Positions 23,001 to 33,618 of a DNA stretch of 64,000 bases are shown piece by piece (the stretch's first letter is position 1; each line of letters opens with the position of its first letter). This DNA comes from Calendula officinalis (lineage: Eukaryota > Streptophyta > Magnoliopsida > Asterales > Asteraceae), in NCBI GenBank assembly GCA_963853835.1, contig OY970834.1:27782365-27846364 (forward strand), read 5' to 3'. Below the pieces are notes generated by a model. It was not told the origin of the DNA and searched no databases. It saw only the letters and a list, made by a program, of their open reading frames with translations. Made by a program: the position numbers and the translations under genes.

Positions 23001-24702
23001 GTTGTGGAGGCATTATTTGTATGGCACTCGGTGTACATTGTACACGGATCATAAGAGTTTGCAATATGTGTTTACACAAAAAGACCTTAATATGCGACAA
23101 AGAAGGTGGATCGAGTTGATTGCCGATTATGATTGTGAGATTGTGTATCATGCGGGGAAGGCGAACGTGGTGGCCGATGCCTTGAGCCGAAAGGTTTATG
23201 AAAATCCGAACCGAGGAATGTTATCACGTATAGAAGTTGTCTCGAGTATTATCGAAAGAATCAAGAATGCCCAACGAGAAGTTATGGGAAAAGACGAGTT
23301 AAGACAAGAACGGTTAGGTAAGAACCAACATTTTCTCGAAAATGCACAAGGGTTGAAGACCGTAGGCGGCCGTATTTGGGTTCCTAAGTTCGGTGGTATC
23401 CGAAAAGAGTTGTTGTATGATGTGCACAAATCGAAGTATTCGATTCACCCGGGAAGTACAAAGACGTATCAAGATATGAAACGGGTTTATTGGTGGCCCG
23501 GAATGAAGGCGAGAGTGGCCAAGTATATCTCTAAGTGTGCCACGTGTGCACAAGTGAAAGCCGAGCATCAAGTACCGTATGGGGTAGCTCAATCATTAAT
23601 TGTACCGGCCGGGAAGTGGGAAGATATAACTATGGATTTCATAGTAGGTTTACCGAAGACGAGTAGAGGTCACGATGCCATTTGGGTCATAGTTGACCGG
23701 TTGACCAAAAGTGCGTTATTTTTAGCAATTCGGGAAACATTGCCACTTGAGAAGTTGGCTAAGTTGTATGTTGATGAAGTGGTTCGACTCCACGGGGTTC
23801 CGTTATCGATTGTGTCCGATAGAGACGCGAGGTTTACCTTGAGATTTTGGCGGTCATTACAAGAAGAGTTGGGTACAAAGTTGCGGTTGAGCACGGCTTA
23901 TCACCCGCAAACCGACGGTCAAAGTGAAAGAACGATTCAAACGGTCGAAGATATGTTGAGATCGTGTGTGTTGGATTTCGGTGGTAAATGGGATGAACAT
24001 TTACCGTTAGTCGAGTTCTCGTATAATAATAGCTATCACTCGACTATCAAGATGCCGCCTTACGAGGCGTTGTATGGTAGAAAATGTAGAACTCCATCTT
24101 GTTGGTTGGAAGCGGGAGAGACGAAACTCACGGGTCCCGAGATCGTGAGAGTGACAAATGAAAAGATTGGTATTATTCAAAACAACATGAAAGTCGCCCA
24201 AGATAGACAACGAAGTTATTCGGGCTTAAAGAAAAGACCATACGACTTGGATGTCGGTGATATGGTGATGTTGAAAGTGTCACCTTGGAAAGGTGTGATG
24301 CGGTTTGGTAAAAAGGGAAAGTTAAGTCCAAGGTATGTTGGATCGTTTAAAATATTGAAACGGGTCGGGCTTCAAGCTTTTAAGTTGGAACTTCCACCCG
24401 AACTTCAAGGTGTGCATGACACCTTTCACGTGAGTTATTTGAAGAAGTTTATCGGGGAAGTTGAGAATATTATTCCATTGCAAGAGTTGCGGGTTGACGG
24501 CCCGAACCGGTTGATTGAGGAGCCCGAGGCTATATTAGAAACGAAGACAAAGAAGCTTCGGAATAAAGAGATCGAGTTGGTGTTGGTCAAGTGGAAGCAT
24601 TCACTTGGGCCGAATTTGACTTGGGAAGTCAAGGACGAGATTCGGAAAAGATACCCGGATTTCGTGAACTATGATGAGATTCCGAGGACGGAATCTTCTT
24701 AA
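20092..24702 (+). CDS. Gag-Pol polyprotein of Ty3 element 2, complete
   Basis: A single 1536-residue frame with no internal stop. Order: gag (retrotransposon gag domain about 135-270); CCHC zinc knuckles near 347-361 and 371-385, with an upstream CKKCGKTHTGGC near 330; aspartic protease with DSG at about 441; reverse transcriptase from about 610 with FIDD (D777, D778); RNase H starting near DASNQGLG at 924; integrase with an HHCC finger from about 1119, a core with D near 1181, and a DRDAR block and a GQSERT block carrying the catalytic D and E; and a C-terminal segment (about 1480-1530, VLVKWKHSLGPNLTWE) resembling the degenerate chromodomain of the Tekay/Del group. Such proteins form particles, copy the RNA and integrate the DNA. 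The ATG follows a 230-bp leader; no earlier in-frame start is needed. The lack of lesions agrees with the near-identical LTRs. The clade is assigned by eye. Confidence 0.96.
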   Translation: MVNTRRSGKAPENREEEVPPIERVDEQESQPSMHRVDESEVGANRTPVTMADLQTIIDQIKGTVAEEVHRIIGDRERSGGDRESEAKSDEKTGGSGTGEGKSSTGGQSDARAKPVVKEGCSFKSFMACKPNVYSGSSDPKVTMRWIRETERVIGSSKCKDADMVTYASQLLKEDAMVWWDIVYETLGREVIEKMSWDEFTARLKKKFCPERDLEKMHEKFVTLKKGDMSVEEYSREFTGLLPFVAKTYSDERMRVVRYASGLPWDYQLEVKRAASLDEAISAARGVEEVNVARVAERAHVGEKRKAESGSSSFKKGKFTSSFSKQGSVGSCKKCGKTHTGGCRGESKSCFNCGRAGHLARDCRAKSLADVECFSCHEKGHYSNVCPKKGIESMVSTAQKKVEPAKVKGRSFQLTREEAKEAHDVVSGTLFINSLPTHILFDSGSNYSFVSYEFGCKLNVPSEMLDEVYEIEVADGKTSMVECIYRNCELEIDGRKFKVDLLPMGIRAFDVVIGMDWLGMHQAKILCGKKIVSIRTPENEKVYVYGEKRHHMPNVITAIKARKSISKGCASFIAYVLDGRKEKKTMDSVKIIREFPEVFPDDLPGLPPERQVEFKIDLVPGATPIARAPYRLAPTEMRELMTQLQELLDKGFIRPSSSPWGAPVLFVKKKDGSMRMCIDYRELNKVTIKNRYPLPRIDDLFDQLQGASYFSKIDLRSGYHQVRVKEGDTEKTAFRTRYGHYEFLVMPFGLTNAPAIFMDLMNRVCKPFLDKFLIVFIDDILIYSKTEEEHEGHLRLVLDVLKREKLYAKFSKCEFWLREVQFLGHVVTCDGIKVDPSKIEAVSNWEPPRTPTEVRSFLGLAGYYRRFIQDFSRIAIPLTKLTRKSEKFVWEKKQEEAFKLLKEKLCNAPILALPDGMEDFVVYSDASNQGLGCVLMQRGKVIAYASRQLKNAELRYTTHDLELAAIIFALKLWRHYLYGTRCTLYTDHKSLQYVFTQKDLNMRQRRWIELIADYDCEIVYHAGKANVVADALSRKVYENPNRGMLSRIEVVSSIIERIKNAQREVMGKDELRQERLGKNQHFLENAQGLKTVGGRIWVPKFGGIRKELLYDVHKSKYSIHPGSTKTYQDMKRVYWWPGMKARVAKYISKCATCAQVKAEHQVPYGVAQSLIVPAGKWEDITMDFIVGLPKTSRGHDAIWVIVDRLTKSALFLAIRETLPLEKLAKLYVDEVVRLHGVPLSIVSDRDARFTLRFWRSLQEELGTKLRLSTAYHPQTDGQSERTIQTVEDMLRSCVLDFGGKWDEHLPLVEFSYNNSYHSTIKMPPYEALYGRKCRTPSCWLEAGETKLTGPEIVRVTNEKIGIIQNNMKVAQDRQRSYSGLKKRPYDLDVGDMVMLKVSPWKGVMRFGKKGKLSPRYVGSFKILKRVGLQAFKLELPPELQGVHDTFHVSYLKKFIGEVENIIPLQELRVDGPNRLIEEPEAILETKTKKLRNKEIELVLVKWKHSLGPNLTWEVKDEIRKRYPDFVNYDEIPRTESS

Positions 24703-24714
24703 GGGGTAGATAGT
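24700..24714 (+). promoter_or_regulatory. Polypurine tract of Ty3 element 2
   Basis: AAGGGGTAGATAG lies directly before the 3' LTR and overlaps the pol stop codon region. The same tract precedes the second LTR of element 3 at about 59824-59838. Confidence 0.75.
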
Positions 24715-26486
24715 TGTAACGACCCGAATTTGTAAATAAATAAATTGTATAAAAATATGATAATTATGGATAAATCATATAAAATACGTGGGAATTGGTT
24801 TCGTGTCGTTTGGGCACCGTACGAGAAAGTTACGGGCGAAACCGGGTCGAGACAAGTTGGAAAAAGTGCAGCCTTGCTGCCATCAAGAGTTCGCGACGCG
24901 AACTATAAGTTCCCGATCGGGAACTTGCTCCAGGGAGTTTGGCCATGTGTCGCTAAGTAGTTCGCGACTAGATAACGATCGCTAAGTATGCGTGTAGAAG
25001 GAGAGTTCGCGACGCGAACTATGGTCGCGTCGTGAACTTGTGTCTGGCAGCATTAAAGTCGGGATTTGGCTCATTTATTGCCAAATGAAACCCTAGTTTT
25101 TCTCTCTTCGAACTTGTGAACGATTTTGGGTGTCAAGCATCAATTGGAGTCGATTTCTTCATCAAATCTTGTGATTCTTCACTCCTAGTTGAAGATTTAA
25201 GGTATATCTTCAATCCTTTGTAGTTGTAGCTTTAGATCTATGGGTTTAGAAGCTTGGGGTTGAAACCCTAGTTCTTGGGGTTATAGATTATGGTGATATA
25301 AATGTTGTATACACTTAATAGATGGTATATTAATAAGGAAATCAAGTGTATGGTTAAGATTTGTAAGAATCTTAAGGGTTGGTTAAACCTAGGGTTTGGT
25401 AATCATCATATTTGGGGGAAATGGATTGATGTGTGTTATCTAGAGATAGATGAACACATTGTTAGTAGATTGTAATGTTGATCATATTGTGATAATTGTA
25501 TTAGGCTTTTGGTGAAGTCTTGGAAAGTTGATTGGTTTGTGAAACAAGAGTTTTGGTGTCAAGAACACGGGTGGAGCATCTTTATTGCTAAGGTGAGTAC
25601 GTGTGGAATTTACTGAGTACATAGCCCTTTTAAATATTCTCATTACCTCTATTATGGTCTATTTGCTTAATTGTGTAGACTAGTAGTTGTTAGTTAGTTA
25701 TACCTATGATAGTATTGAACTAACTTGTTGATGATGAAAGTGCTAGCAGAGAGCTAGATTTGGCATAACCATAGGGTTATGATGAGATTGAGATGATGTG
25801 ATGATACGGGCTACTCCCGATCATGAGTTGTGGATTGAGGGGCAGTTGGGCGTATTCCCATCGACTCTTCCACGTTAGTCATGAGATGACACGGGCAACT
25901 CCCGGTCATGAGGTGTGGAGTGAGGGGCAGTTGGGTGAATTCCCATGTGAATTCCCATCGACTCATCCACGTTAGTTATGCGATGTCACGGGATACTCCC
26001 GGTCATGAGGTGTGGAGTGAGGGGCAGTTGGGGTGAATTCCCATCGACTCATCCACGTTAGTTGTGATTGCTAAGTAAGCAAGATTGATAGGGTCACACT
26101 AAGGTGACTAGACTGGATAGTTGGATATATATATGTATATTGATTGGTTATATGAAATGTGACATTCATTTTATTATCGGGTCTAAACCCATGTAGCTCA
26201 CGAGACGTTTTTGTCTCACGTACTCCTTGTTTTGTTTTGCTATGTACTCAGGTTCGGGATCGAAGGTTTAGGTTCGCACGGATAGAGTTGCGGGACCTAG
26301 AGTAGAAGAACTTTAGATTGGATTTATGCTTAGCTTTGGTTTTGATATATTTTGTAACACCGAAACTTTATACTCTGATTCATACCAAAGGTTTTTGTAA
26401 ATCCATATTTTTGGGATAGTTCTTCTATTTATGAAAAATGTTTTATTTTGGGCAAATGTTTTGTGTTTAAAATTTGAGGTGTTACA
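24715..26486 (+). repeat. 3' LTR of Ty3 element 2
   Basis: 1772 bp, the same length as the 5' LTR, with one substitution noticed. Confidence 0.96.
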
Positions 26487-27602
26487 TCCATAAATATTGC
26501 GGGAGCATTCGTCAACCCAAACGGCATAACCAATAACTCATAGTGGCCGTAACGAGTTCGGAACGTCGTTTTATGAATATCGTTTTCGTGAACCCGAACT
26601 TGATGGTAACCCGATCTCAAATCAATCTTTGAGAAATAAGAAGACAATTGAAGTTGATCAAATAAATCGTCAATACGCGGCAAGGGATACCGATTCTTTA
26701 CCGTTCTCTTGTTCAATTCCCGATAATCAATGCACATACGGAGTGCACCATCCTTCTTTTTCACGAATAAAACCGGAGCTCCCCAAGGTGAGGAACTCGA
26801 CCGAATAAAACCCTTATCCAATAAATCTTGGATTTGTGTCATCATTTCCCGAATCTCGGACGGTGCTAAACGATACGGTGCTCTAGCCACAGGATTGGCA
26901 CCCGGCACCAAATCAATTTTGAATTCTACCTCCCGAACGGGAGGTAACCCAGGCAAGTCTTCGGGAAACACCTCCGGGTATTCCGAAACCACCCGGGGAT
27001 TACCAACCACTTTCTTTTCCTTTTTCACGTCAATCACATAGGCTATAAACGATTCACATCCCTTGGTAAAGGACTTACGGGCTTTCATCATGGTTATCAC
27101 GGGTATGGTCGGGGTCGCACGGTCTCCCCGGGCCACGACGTGTGACCCGTCGGGTAATAGAAAAGTAATTAACTTTTGGTGACAATTTATGTTGGCCCTA
27201 TTAGCACTTAACCAATCCATACCTAAAACCACATCAAAGCCGGATATCGGCATAACAAGTAAAAGAATCGAAAATTTCACGCCATCAATATCAATACTAG
27301 CCCCGGACACGGATGTCGTGACCGGAACCATTTCACCATCGGCCACCTCTACCTCTAGAGGTGTCGCGATCAAGGAAAAAGGCAATTTCAAATTGTCACA
27401 AAAACTCTTTAAGGAAAACGAACTATTTGCACCCGAATCGAATAATACACGGGCGGGTATCGATGTTTATTAGAAACATACCGGTGATGACATTGTCGGT
27501 AGTGGTGGCATCCTCCACCGTCATTTTGAATGCCCGACCCGTAGGTGGCGGATGACTCTTTCTCTTTTGACTTCCCGAAGAAGTCGCTCCCCCGCCCGAA
27601 CC
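26487..27602 (-). pseudogene. Ty3 element 1 pol, 5' part (protease and RT N-terminus)
   Basis: The upstream half of pol, ending where element 2 inserted. A protease-like stretch with FDSG lies near 27440-27450, but a one-base shift near 27465 separates it from the upstream frame. The frame 27391-26487 then covers the end of protease (DVVLGMDWL), the linker and the N-terminal half of RT (KIDLVPG, MCIDYRELN, KIDLRSGYHQVRV, PFGLTNAPAIFMD). The last residues of the nominal frame, to 26429, lie in the LTR of element 2 and are not native. The matching 3' part is at 15730-18071. Confidence 0.9.
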
Positions 27603-28853
27603 CTAACCCGAACTCTTCTTCATTGGGCAATGCATGGCCCGGTGACCCTCTTTTTGACACGTCCAACAAACACTATTCTCTAACTTGCATTCTGAGGATT
27701 CATGCCCGTGTTGCCCACACTTAATACATCTTCCAGTTTGTGCCGTACACGGACCGGCATGGGCGGACTTACACGGTAAGCACCACGGGTTTCTTTGGTT
27801 GGAACCTTGAAGGATTTGTTTTCGACGATCATTGTTTGACCTATGATTTCCTTGGGATTTCTTGTGGTTGCTCGAGTTTGATTGTTCATACTTTCCCTTG
27901 TGAAACGAAGTCTTCTCCCGACTCGCGACCTTTTGAGCCACGAAATCACTCTCGGCCGACTTGGCAAGATCATAGGCTTGCAAGAGAGTTCCCGCAAGCC
28001 TCGTTATATTCCGGTACTCGGGCGACAACGCCCCTACAAAGTGTTTGATTTGGGTGGACTCATCGGGCACCCATTGTGTCACAAACCGAAGCTTCCCATT
28101 GAACTGAAGGATGAGCTCATCCACCGTCATCCTATCATTCATCTTCAACATCATGAACTCATTCCGGATCTTATCCAACTCAAACGGGCTACAATACCGA
28201 GCCTCCACTTGATCCCTAAATTGCCTCCACGTAACCGCATCCATCATTTCGTTACTAAAGTTCGCGGTCAACCCATCCCACCAATCCATAGCCGGCCCCC
28301 CCAACATTCGGGACGCATACTGGACCTTCAAGTGGTCCTCACAATTACAAGCAATCAGGGCCTTTTCGGTGGCCCTAAGCCACGTTAGAGTTTCCGCCGG
28401 GTCGGTACTTCCCCGGTACTCGGTTGGCTTACAATCAAGGAAGTTCTTGTAAGTGCACGGTTTCTTCTCGATCGGGAAAGGTTGGTAGAAGAAATGTTGG
28501 TGTTGGGCATTGGCAATTGGTACAGTGTGGGTGGGTGGCGGTTGTGGTATGATTGCATTGGGAGATGAGGAGTCATTTCGGGGAAATACGGGATTTTGAG
28601 TAGTTTGAGTGTAGTGTGGGGGTGGATTTTCTTGGGTTGGGGGTGGCAAGGTTGACCGAGCCTCGGGTCACGGCTCAGTCGATTGACTTTGGCGAAGAGC
28701 CCTTATGGTATCCTCAAGTTCCATATTTCGTGTCTCCAACAACACAATATACTCTTCATTCGGTATTTCATCACCCCGCGGGCCCGTTGCTCCATCATTC
28801 CCAAGGTTCGTGTTCGGTGGGACATTATCCAAGGTGTTTCCATCTGTAGCCAT
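27603..28853 (-). pseudogene. Gag of Ty3 element 1, premature stop
   Basis: The probable start is the ATG at 28853 (MATDGNTLD). The frame is broken by an in-frame TGA at 28668-28670, then continues in the same frame to a TAG at 27603. It has a proline-rich N-terminal region, the gag capsid-like domain (TWLRATEKAL, WWDGLTANF, FVTQWVPDE) and three Cys-rich knuckles near the end (CLPCKSAHAGPC, CIKCGQHGHESSEC, CWTCQKEGHRAMHC). A CGA to TGA change by methylcytosine deamination would explain the first stop. A shorter protein starting at 28649 would lack the N-terminus. Confidence 0.88.
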
Positions 28854-29031
28854 TCCTGCTACAAAACACAACATCTCACCAAGACTTAGTTTAACTCGTT
28901 AGTACGCATATACTAACTACTAAACCCGATTCACACTTGCTCTAAACCCCTTTGACCGGAAGGTTTGACCAACACACGAGCCACGATTTGGGAATGGAAC
29001 ACCAACCCCATGTATCCATCGCCAAACCGAA

Positions 29032-29043
29032 GCTCTGATACCA
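29032..29043 (-). promoter_or_regulatory. Primer binding site, element 1
   Basis: The minus strand reads TGGTATCAGAGC, three bases from the right (5') LTR. Confidence 0.92.
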
Positions 29044-29046
29044 AGT

Positions 29047-31188
29047 TGTTACACCGCATTTTTTTTAGAAGGTAGTTAAATATTAGTCTAAGTAAGGAAG
29101 CATCAAGTTAGTTAAGATTACAAAACGTGGTCCCACAAAATATTACAACCAAAGTTAGTTAAAAAGACGGTATTACTAAACACGGCTCATTTTACAAAAC
29201 ATAATTTAAGCATGGTCAAACTTCCCGTCCAAGCCCAACCCGTCCAAGCCATCCAACCTGAAATGTGTCAATAAGGGAGGGATTAGCACAAAAGCTAAGT
29301 GAATGAATTCCTAACACTACTAACTACACTAAAACACTTAAACACGGAAGTTAAAGAACATCTCCGGTTAGGTAATCACTTATTTGAGAGGATCGGCGGC
29401 TTTGCGAGCCTTAAACCAAGGTCGGCCAAAACCACGGTAACCGATAGCGTTTTGTATCCAACACCCGGGCAACTCCCTCCCCTTAACCATGTAACGCATA
29501 CAGGTAAGGTCGGATACCCTATTAGTCGATACACACTGCCCAGCCGTTATCCATCCATGCTGACCTCATCCCGATTGTGCACACAGTCATGTATGGTATT
29601 CCCTAACACTAGGCATACATAAAAAATAGACTAGCTACGAGAAAACACCGCGAAATCGTCACGGAAGAGTTACCAGACACGAACTACAGTTCGCGTTCGC
29701 GAAATCATGTTCGCGTCGTGAACTGAAACGCGAACAAGTTCGCGTCTAAACCCCAAAATCCCTGGTCGGGTCTCGCGTTCGCGAAGTGGAGTTCGCGCGT
29801 CTGGTAAATTCCTGCAGTTTTTTAATTAAGCCAACACCAAACCAAACCAATAATCAAGACCCGAGTTGTAGGTTGAATCCACTCACCTTTCAACTTCCGA
29901 TTCCTTAACTCAGTGAGCTAGTGTCACTGAGTATCCTTCCCGGTTCCTGTCAACAATATACCGAGTTAGTGATAATCCACCAAATTGTCAAAATCATCAA
30001 TTTCAACAACTAACCACACAAGACCCACAAAATGCATATTTTATGACATTTCCAACTAGCACAATTCCTTCATCAATACAATTGACCATTTTGACCATTT
30101 AGCAAGTATTCACAACTAGTTGACCCAAACGGACCAAAAACCCGAACATGATCCTAACACTTCCAAATTTCCATCAACTAGCAATTAACCTTTCAACTAG
30201 CAATTCACAATCATTTACAATTCCACCAAGTTGACAACTATCACAATTCCAAGTAACATACTTGTATAATCACTAGATCACCATTTTGACAAAATCATCC
30301 AAACACTAGTTAAATTACTTCACCATTTAATTAATACTAGGTTTTTAACATCCATAACTTACCAAACATGATTTCACAACCTAATAAACAATTCTATCCA
30401 TCCAAAACTCAAGAAATCCAAGATTCAACAAAACTCACCTTCAACATCCACCATTAATGGAGGTTGAAGGTGTTTTTCACCAAATCTTTTCTTCCTACCA
30501 CAATCAACCATACATTTCATGTAAAAGCTTGCATAAACATAAACTACAACATCCCTAACAAGATTCATCCATAAAAACCAACAATCACAAACCCTAGTTC
30601 ATAACCAAGCTCAAGAACACCATAAACAAGTCAAAGAGAAGGTGTAGCCTACTTCTAAACTTCTCCTACACAAACTTTAGGGTAGAATTCGGATCCTAGC
30701 ACAAGCAATCACCAAGCACAAGTGAAGAAAGCTCAAGAACAAGTATGGAGAAGATGGGGTTTTGTGTAGCAATGAAATACTGATAGGGAGGATAATGTTT
30801 GAAAATAACAAGTAAAAGAAAAGAGGGAGAGTCCCTCTCTCTCTCTAGAGGCCGGCCAAACAAAAGGGTGGGCCCCCTTTTGTGGCCTTTTATCAATTAA
30901 CAGTATATGTCTGAAAGTCCCTTTCGTAAATAATTTATTTAAAATAGCAAACGGACTCCAATTTTTAAAACGAAAGCATTTCTGGAATCGATATTCAACA
31001 AGGAATCCAAATATATAAAAATCACGTTTTCATTCCAAATAAATCACAAGTCGGGTATTTTAACCCCTTGGTTAAAATACCGCAAAGGACAGCAGGCTAA
31101 TTAAATTAACTAAGCATTTAATCAGATAATCATTTAATAAGATACCTTAAGGTCACTAAACTACTAGGCCGGGTTTTGGGATGTTACA
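29047..31188 (-). repeat. 5' LTR of Ty3 element 1
   Basis: 2142 bp. Compared with the 3' LTR it lacks the 16-bp duplication and has lost part of the last TTCGCG palindrome (at about 29792). Confidence 0.93.
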
Positions 31189-32374
31189 GGACTGATAATG
31201 AAAGAACTATATACGAAGTAGTATATAATGTTAAGATCTTGATTAGTATTTTGTTCATCGACATAGGTAAGCATTTGTTGGATTTGAAACCAACATTGTT
31301 GCTAGAATGGGAGAAAACTACATCATTAAAATAGCCTCTAACAAAGACATTATGTTAGCCAGAAATAGAGTCAGATTCATAGTTGAAAACGCCAAATGCA
31401 TCCTCAAAGTAAGTTTACAAAGTTCTCAAATGTCTTTTAGGCTTGAATTTTTTTATAAAATTGAAACAATTTTTACATTGCAGATTGCTAAATCACATTG
31501 ATCATTAAGTGTTAATTTGTGGGGTTCAATAAACTATAAACCAACCAGGCAACCATTAATATTTGCAAACATTTAAGAAATTTTTCTCTAAGAACACCAA
31601 AAGCAGAATCCAATATCAAAGATTTAATAAAGAATGGGATTTTGAGGACCCTTGATCGTTTATTACTTAATGCAAGTTGTTGAAATGAGAATTGTCCATC
31701 TTTTTGACTATTTTCGGTTTAGTGGTACTGCGCGTATGTATTTAAATTCCAATTTGTATACTCATTATTAGTCTTTTTAAACTTTATGTTTAACTTTCAT
31801 GATTTCTGATCAATTTTGTTTTTTTGACTTTTTAGGTCAAGAAGATCATAACAGTTTAACCAGGTATGCAACAACAAAATGCAAAGCTTTGAAACTTTTA
31901 CGTACTTTCTTAACCTCATTTGTTTTTGTTAAAGGTGGTAATTTACACAATAGGTTGAACATGCTACTTTTATCTTTTAGTTATTTGTAACATCTGGCGA
32001 TTTTGTAACTTAATTTCATACTTTTGTTGATTTAATTCAGCAGAATCTTATATTCATAGTCATATCATAAGAATGGTAAATTGTTACTCCAATGTATTTT
32101 GTTAAAGTAGCTTAAATGGAATCAAGTTAAATGGCTCAAAATTTGTGCAAAGCCTATTATATATGCATAATACTTCGTTAATCATTTATTCATAAGATAA
32201 TATTTCAATTACTAATTCTGTTTTGGTATGTGTTTTCACTCCAGGATGTACTAAACAAGATAATGTCATTCCCCCAAAACGGACCAATGGATTGTATGCA
32301 TCTTGTCTGGTATTAGTTTCATAACTAACGTCACACTTCGTCAACCTCCAACTTCTGGTGGAACTCCAACTTAT

Positions 32375-32550
32375 TCTTGGACGATATCATAGCTGGCGGA
32401 TTGACCACCATCATTGCACCATTCATTGCATTATTCTATTTCCATAGTTAGCTACGTAAATTATGCTGTACATATTTAGATTGTATTCTCTTGTATTATT
32501 TAAACCCTTGAGTGGTAATAAGACAGGCAAGCAAATATTGCATTCTTTCA
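32375..32550 (+). repeat. 5' LTR of copia element
   Basis: 176 bp. TATTTAAACCC, a TATA-like stretch, lies at about 32498. It begins TC rather than TG, in both copies. Confidence 0.93.
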
Positions 32551-32562
32551 TGGTATCAGAGC
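32551..32562 (+). promoter_or_regulatory. Primer binding site, copia element
   Basis: TGGTATCAGAGC, directly adjacent to the 5' LTR. Confidence 0.95.
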
Positions 32563-32607
32563 AAATGCTCCTACCCTAATTCCTCTTTTCTCAGCCACGG
32601 CTGAAGC

Positions 32608-33618
32608 TTGCCACCGTCTGCCATGGGCGACCCTACTCCACCCGATCAAACCAGAACATCTACCACTCTTCATCCCGTCTACACAGTTACTAATATTCAA
32701 AACAAAGTCCGTGTTCTCGATGGCGTCAAAGTCACGTATTCTGCGTGGGTCAAGCTTTTTCGCTTACATGCCAAGGGTTACAAAGTTCTCCCGCATATAG
32801 ACGGAACTTCGGCGCCCGACGAAACCAGTGCTGCGTTCGAACAGTGGACAGAAATCGATGCCATAGTCCTTCAATGGATCTATGGCTCACTTTCTGACGA
32901 CCTCCTTATTCGCGTGCTTGAGCCGGACACAACTGCTTATAAAGCGTGGACGAAGATCAGAGGAATATTCCTCAACAACAAGGGCTCCCGAGCCGCTGCC
33001 CTCGAACATGAGTTCACTAATCTGAATCTCAGTTCGTTTGCCAATCTTGAAGAATATTGTCAAAAACTAAAAGATTTGGCCGACCAACTTACCGATGTTG
33101 ACAATCCCGTTAATGAACAACGACTTGTCTTGCAACTTGTTCGCGGTCTCCCTCCCGAGTATGACACCGTTGCGGCTTACATTAACCAAACCTTACCCGA
33201 TTGGGACACCGCCCGTAGCATGCTTCAACTCGAACACAATCGACAACATGCACGGGAAAATACTAAACCCGCTACACCTACCGTTGAAGCCAACATCTCC
33301 ACCGCATCCCACCAACAAAACAACCGTTTCTCCAACTATCAATCCAACCGCCAATCCAACCGGGTCCACAATAACCGACGTTCAAATCCCAACCCACGCA
33401 ACTCCCACCAAAACGGGCCACCTCGCAATGGGAACCCGCGTCAAAATCGATCCGGACCAGGCTACAGCAACCCCTTTTATACAAACCCATGGTGGAACAT
33501 GCTACCCCCTCCCTGCCCATACCCCACGCAGCAAGGGTGGGCCTTCCCATGGCCTCAACAATCTGCTCCAAACACCAATTCAAATCCCAATCGTAACAAT
33601 CGTCAACCCAACCCATAA
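32608..33618 (+). pseudogene. Copia gag region ending in an in-frame stop
   Basis: 336 codons with the copia gag domain (YSAWVKLFRLHAKGYK, LEEYCQKLKDLADQL, VLQLVRGLPPEYD), then an Asn/Arg/Pro-rich tail without a CCHC knuckle. The TAA at 33616-33618 is in the same frame as the downstream protease, so gag-pol was probably one frame and this stop is a lesion. Programmed readthrough is possible but not supported, because other lesions follow. Confidence 0.85.

Larger units (their letters stand above)
18072..26486 (+). mobile_element. Ty3/gypsy element 2, intact and young (Tekay/Del-like)
   Basis: 8415 bp. Both LTRs are 1772 bp (18072-19843, 24715-26486), TGTAACGACC to GTGTTACA, flanked by TCCAT (18067-18071, 26487-26491). 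It sits inside the RT region of element 1 in opposite orientation. Primer site, one uninterrupted gag-pol frame of 1536 codons and a polypurine tract are present. Only one difference between the LTRs was spotted (A at about 19646, G at about 26290). At a commonly used plant rate of around 1e-8 per site per year that would be tens of thousands of years. It is potentially still active. Confidence 0.96.
13548..31188 (-). mobile_element. Ty3/gypsy element 1 (chromovirus-like), defective
   Basis: LTRs at 13548-15717 and 29047-31188 begin TGT and end TTACA and are flanked by the perfect duplication GGACT (13543-13547, 31189-31193). Coding runs on the minus strand, so the right LTR is the 5' LTR. 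The primer site is at 29032-29043 and the polypurine tract at 15718-15731. Without the nested element it is about 9.2 kb. The LTRs differ by more than fifteen substitutions in their first 800 bp plus several indels, including a 16-bp duplication in the left copy, so it is clearly older than element 2. Gag and pol are broken by stops and frameshifts. The pol C-terminus fits the Tekay/Del group. Confidence 0.93.

Noticed and set aside
20178..24632. Many minus-strand open frames opposite gag-pol of element 2
   Set aside because: Shadows of a strongly coding plus-strand frame.
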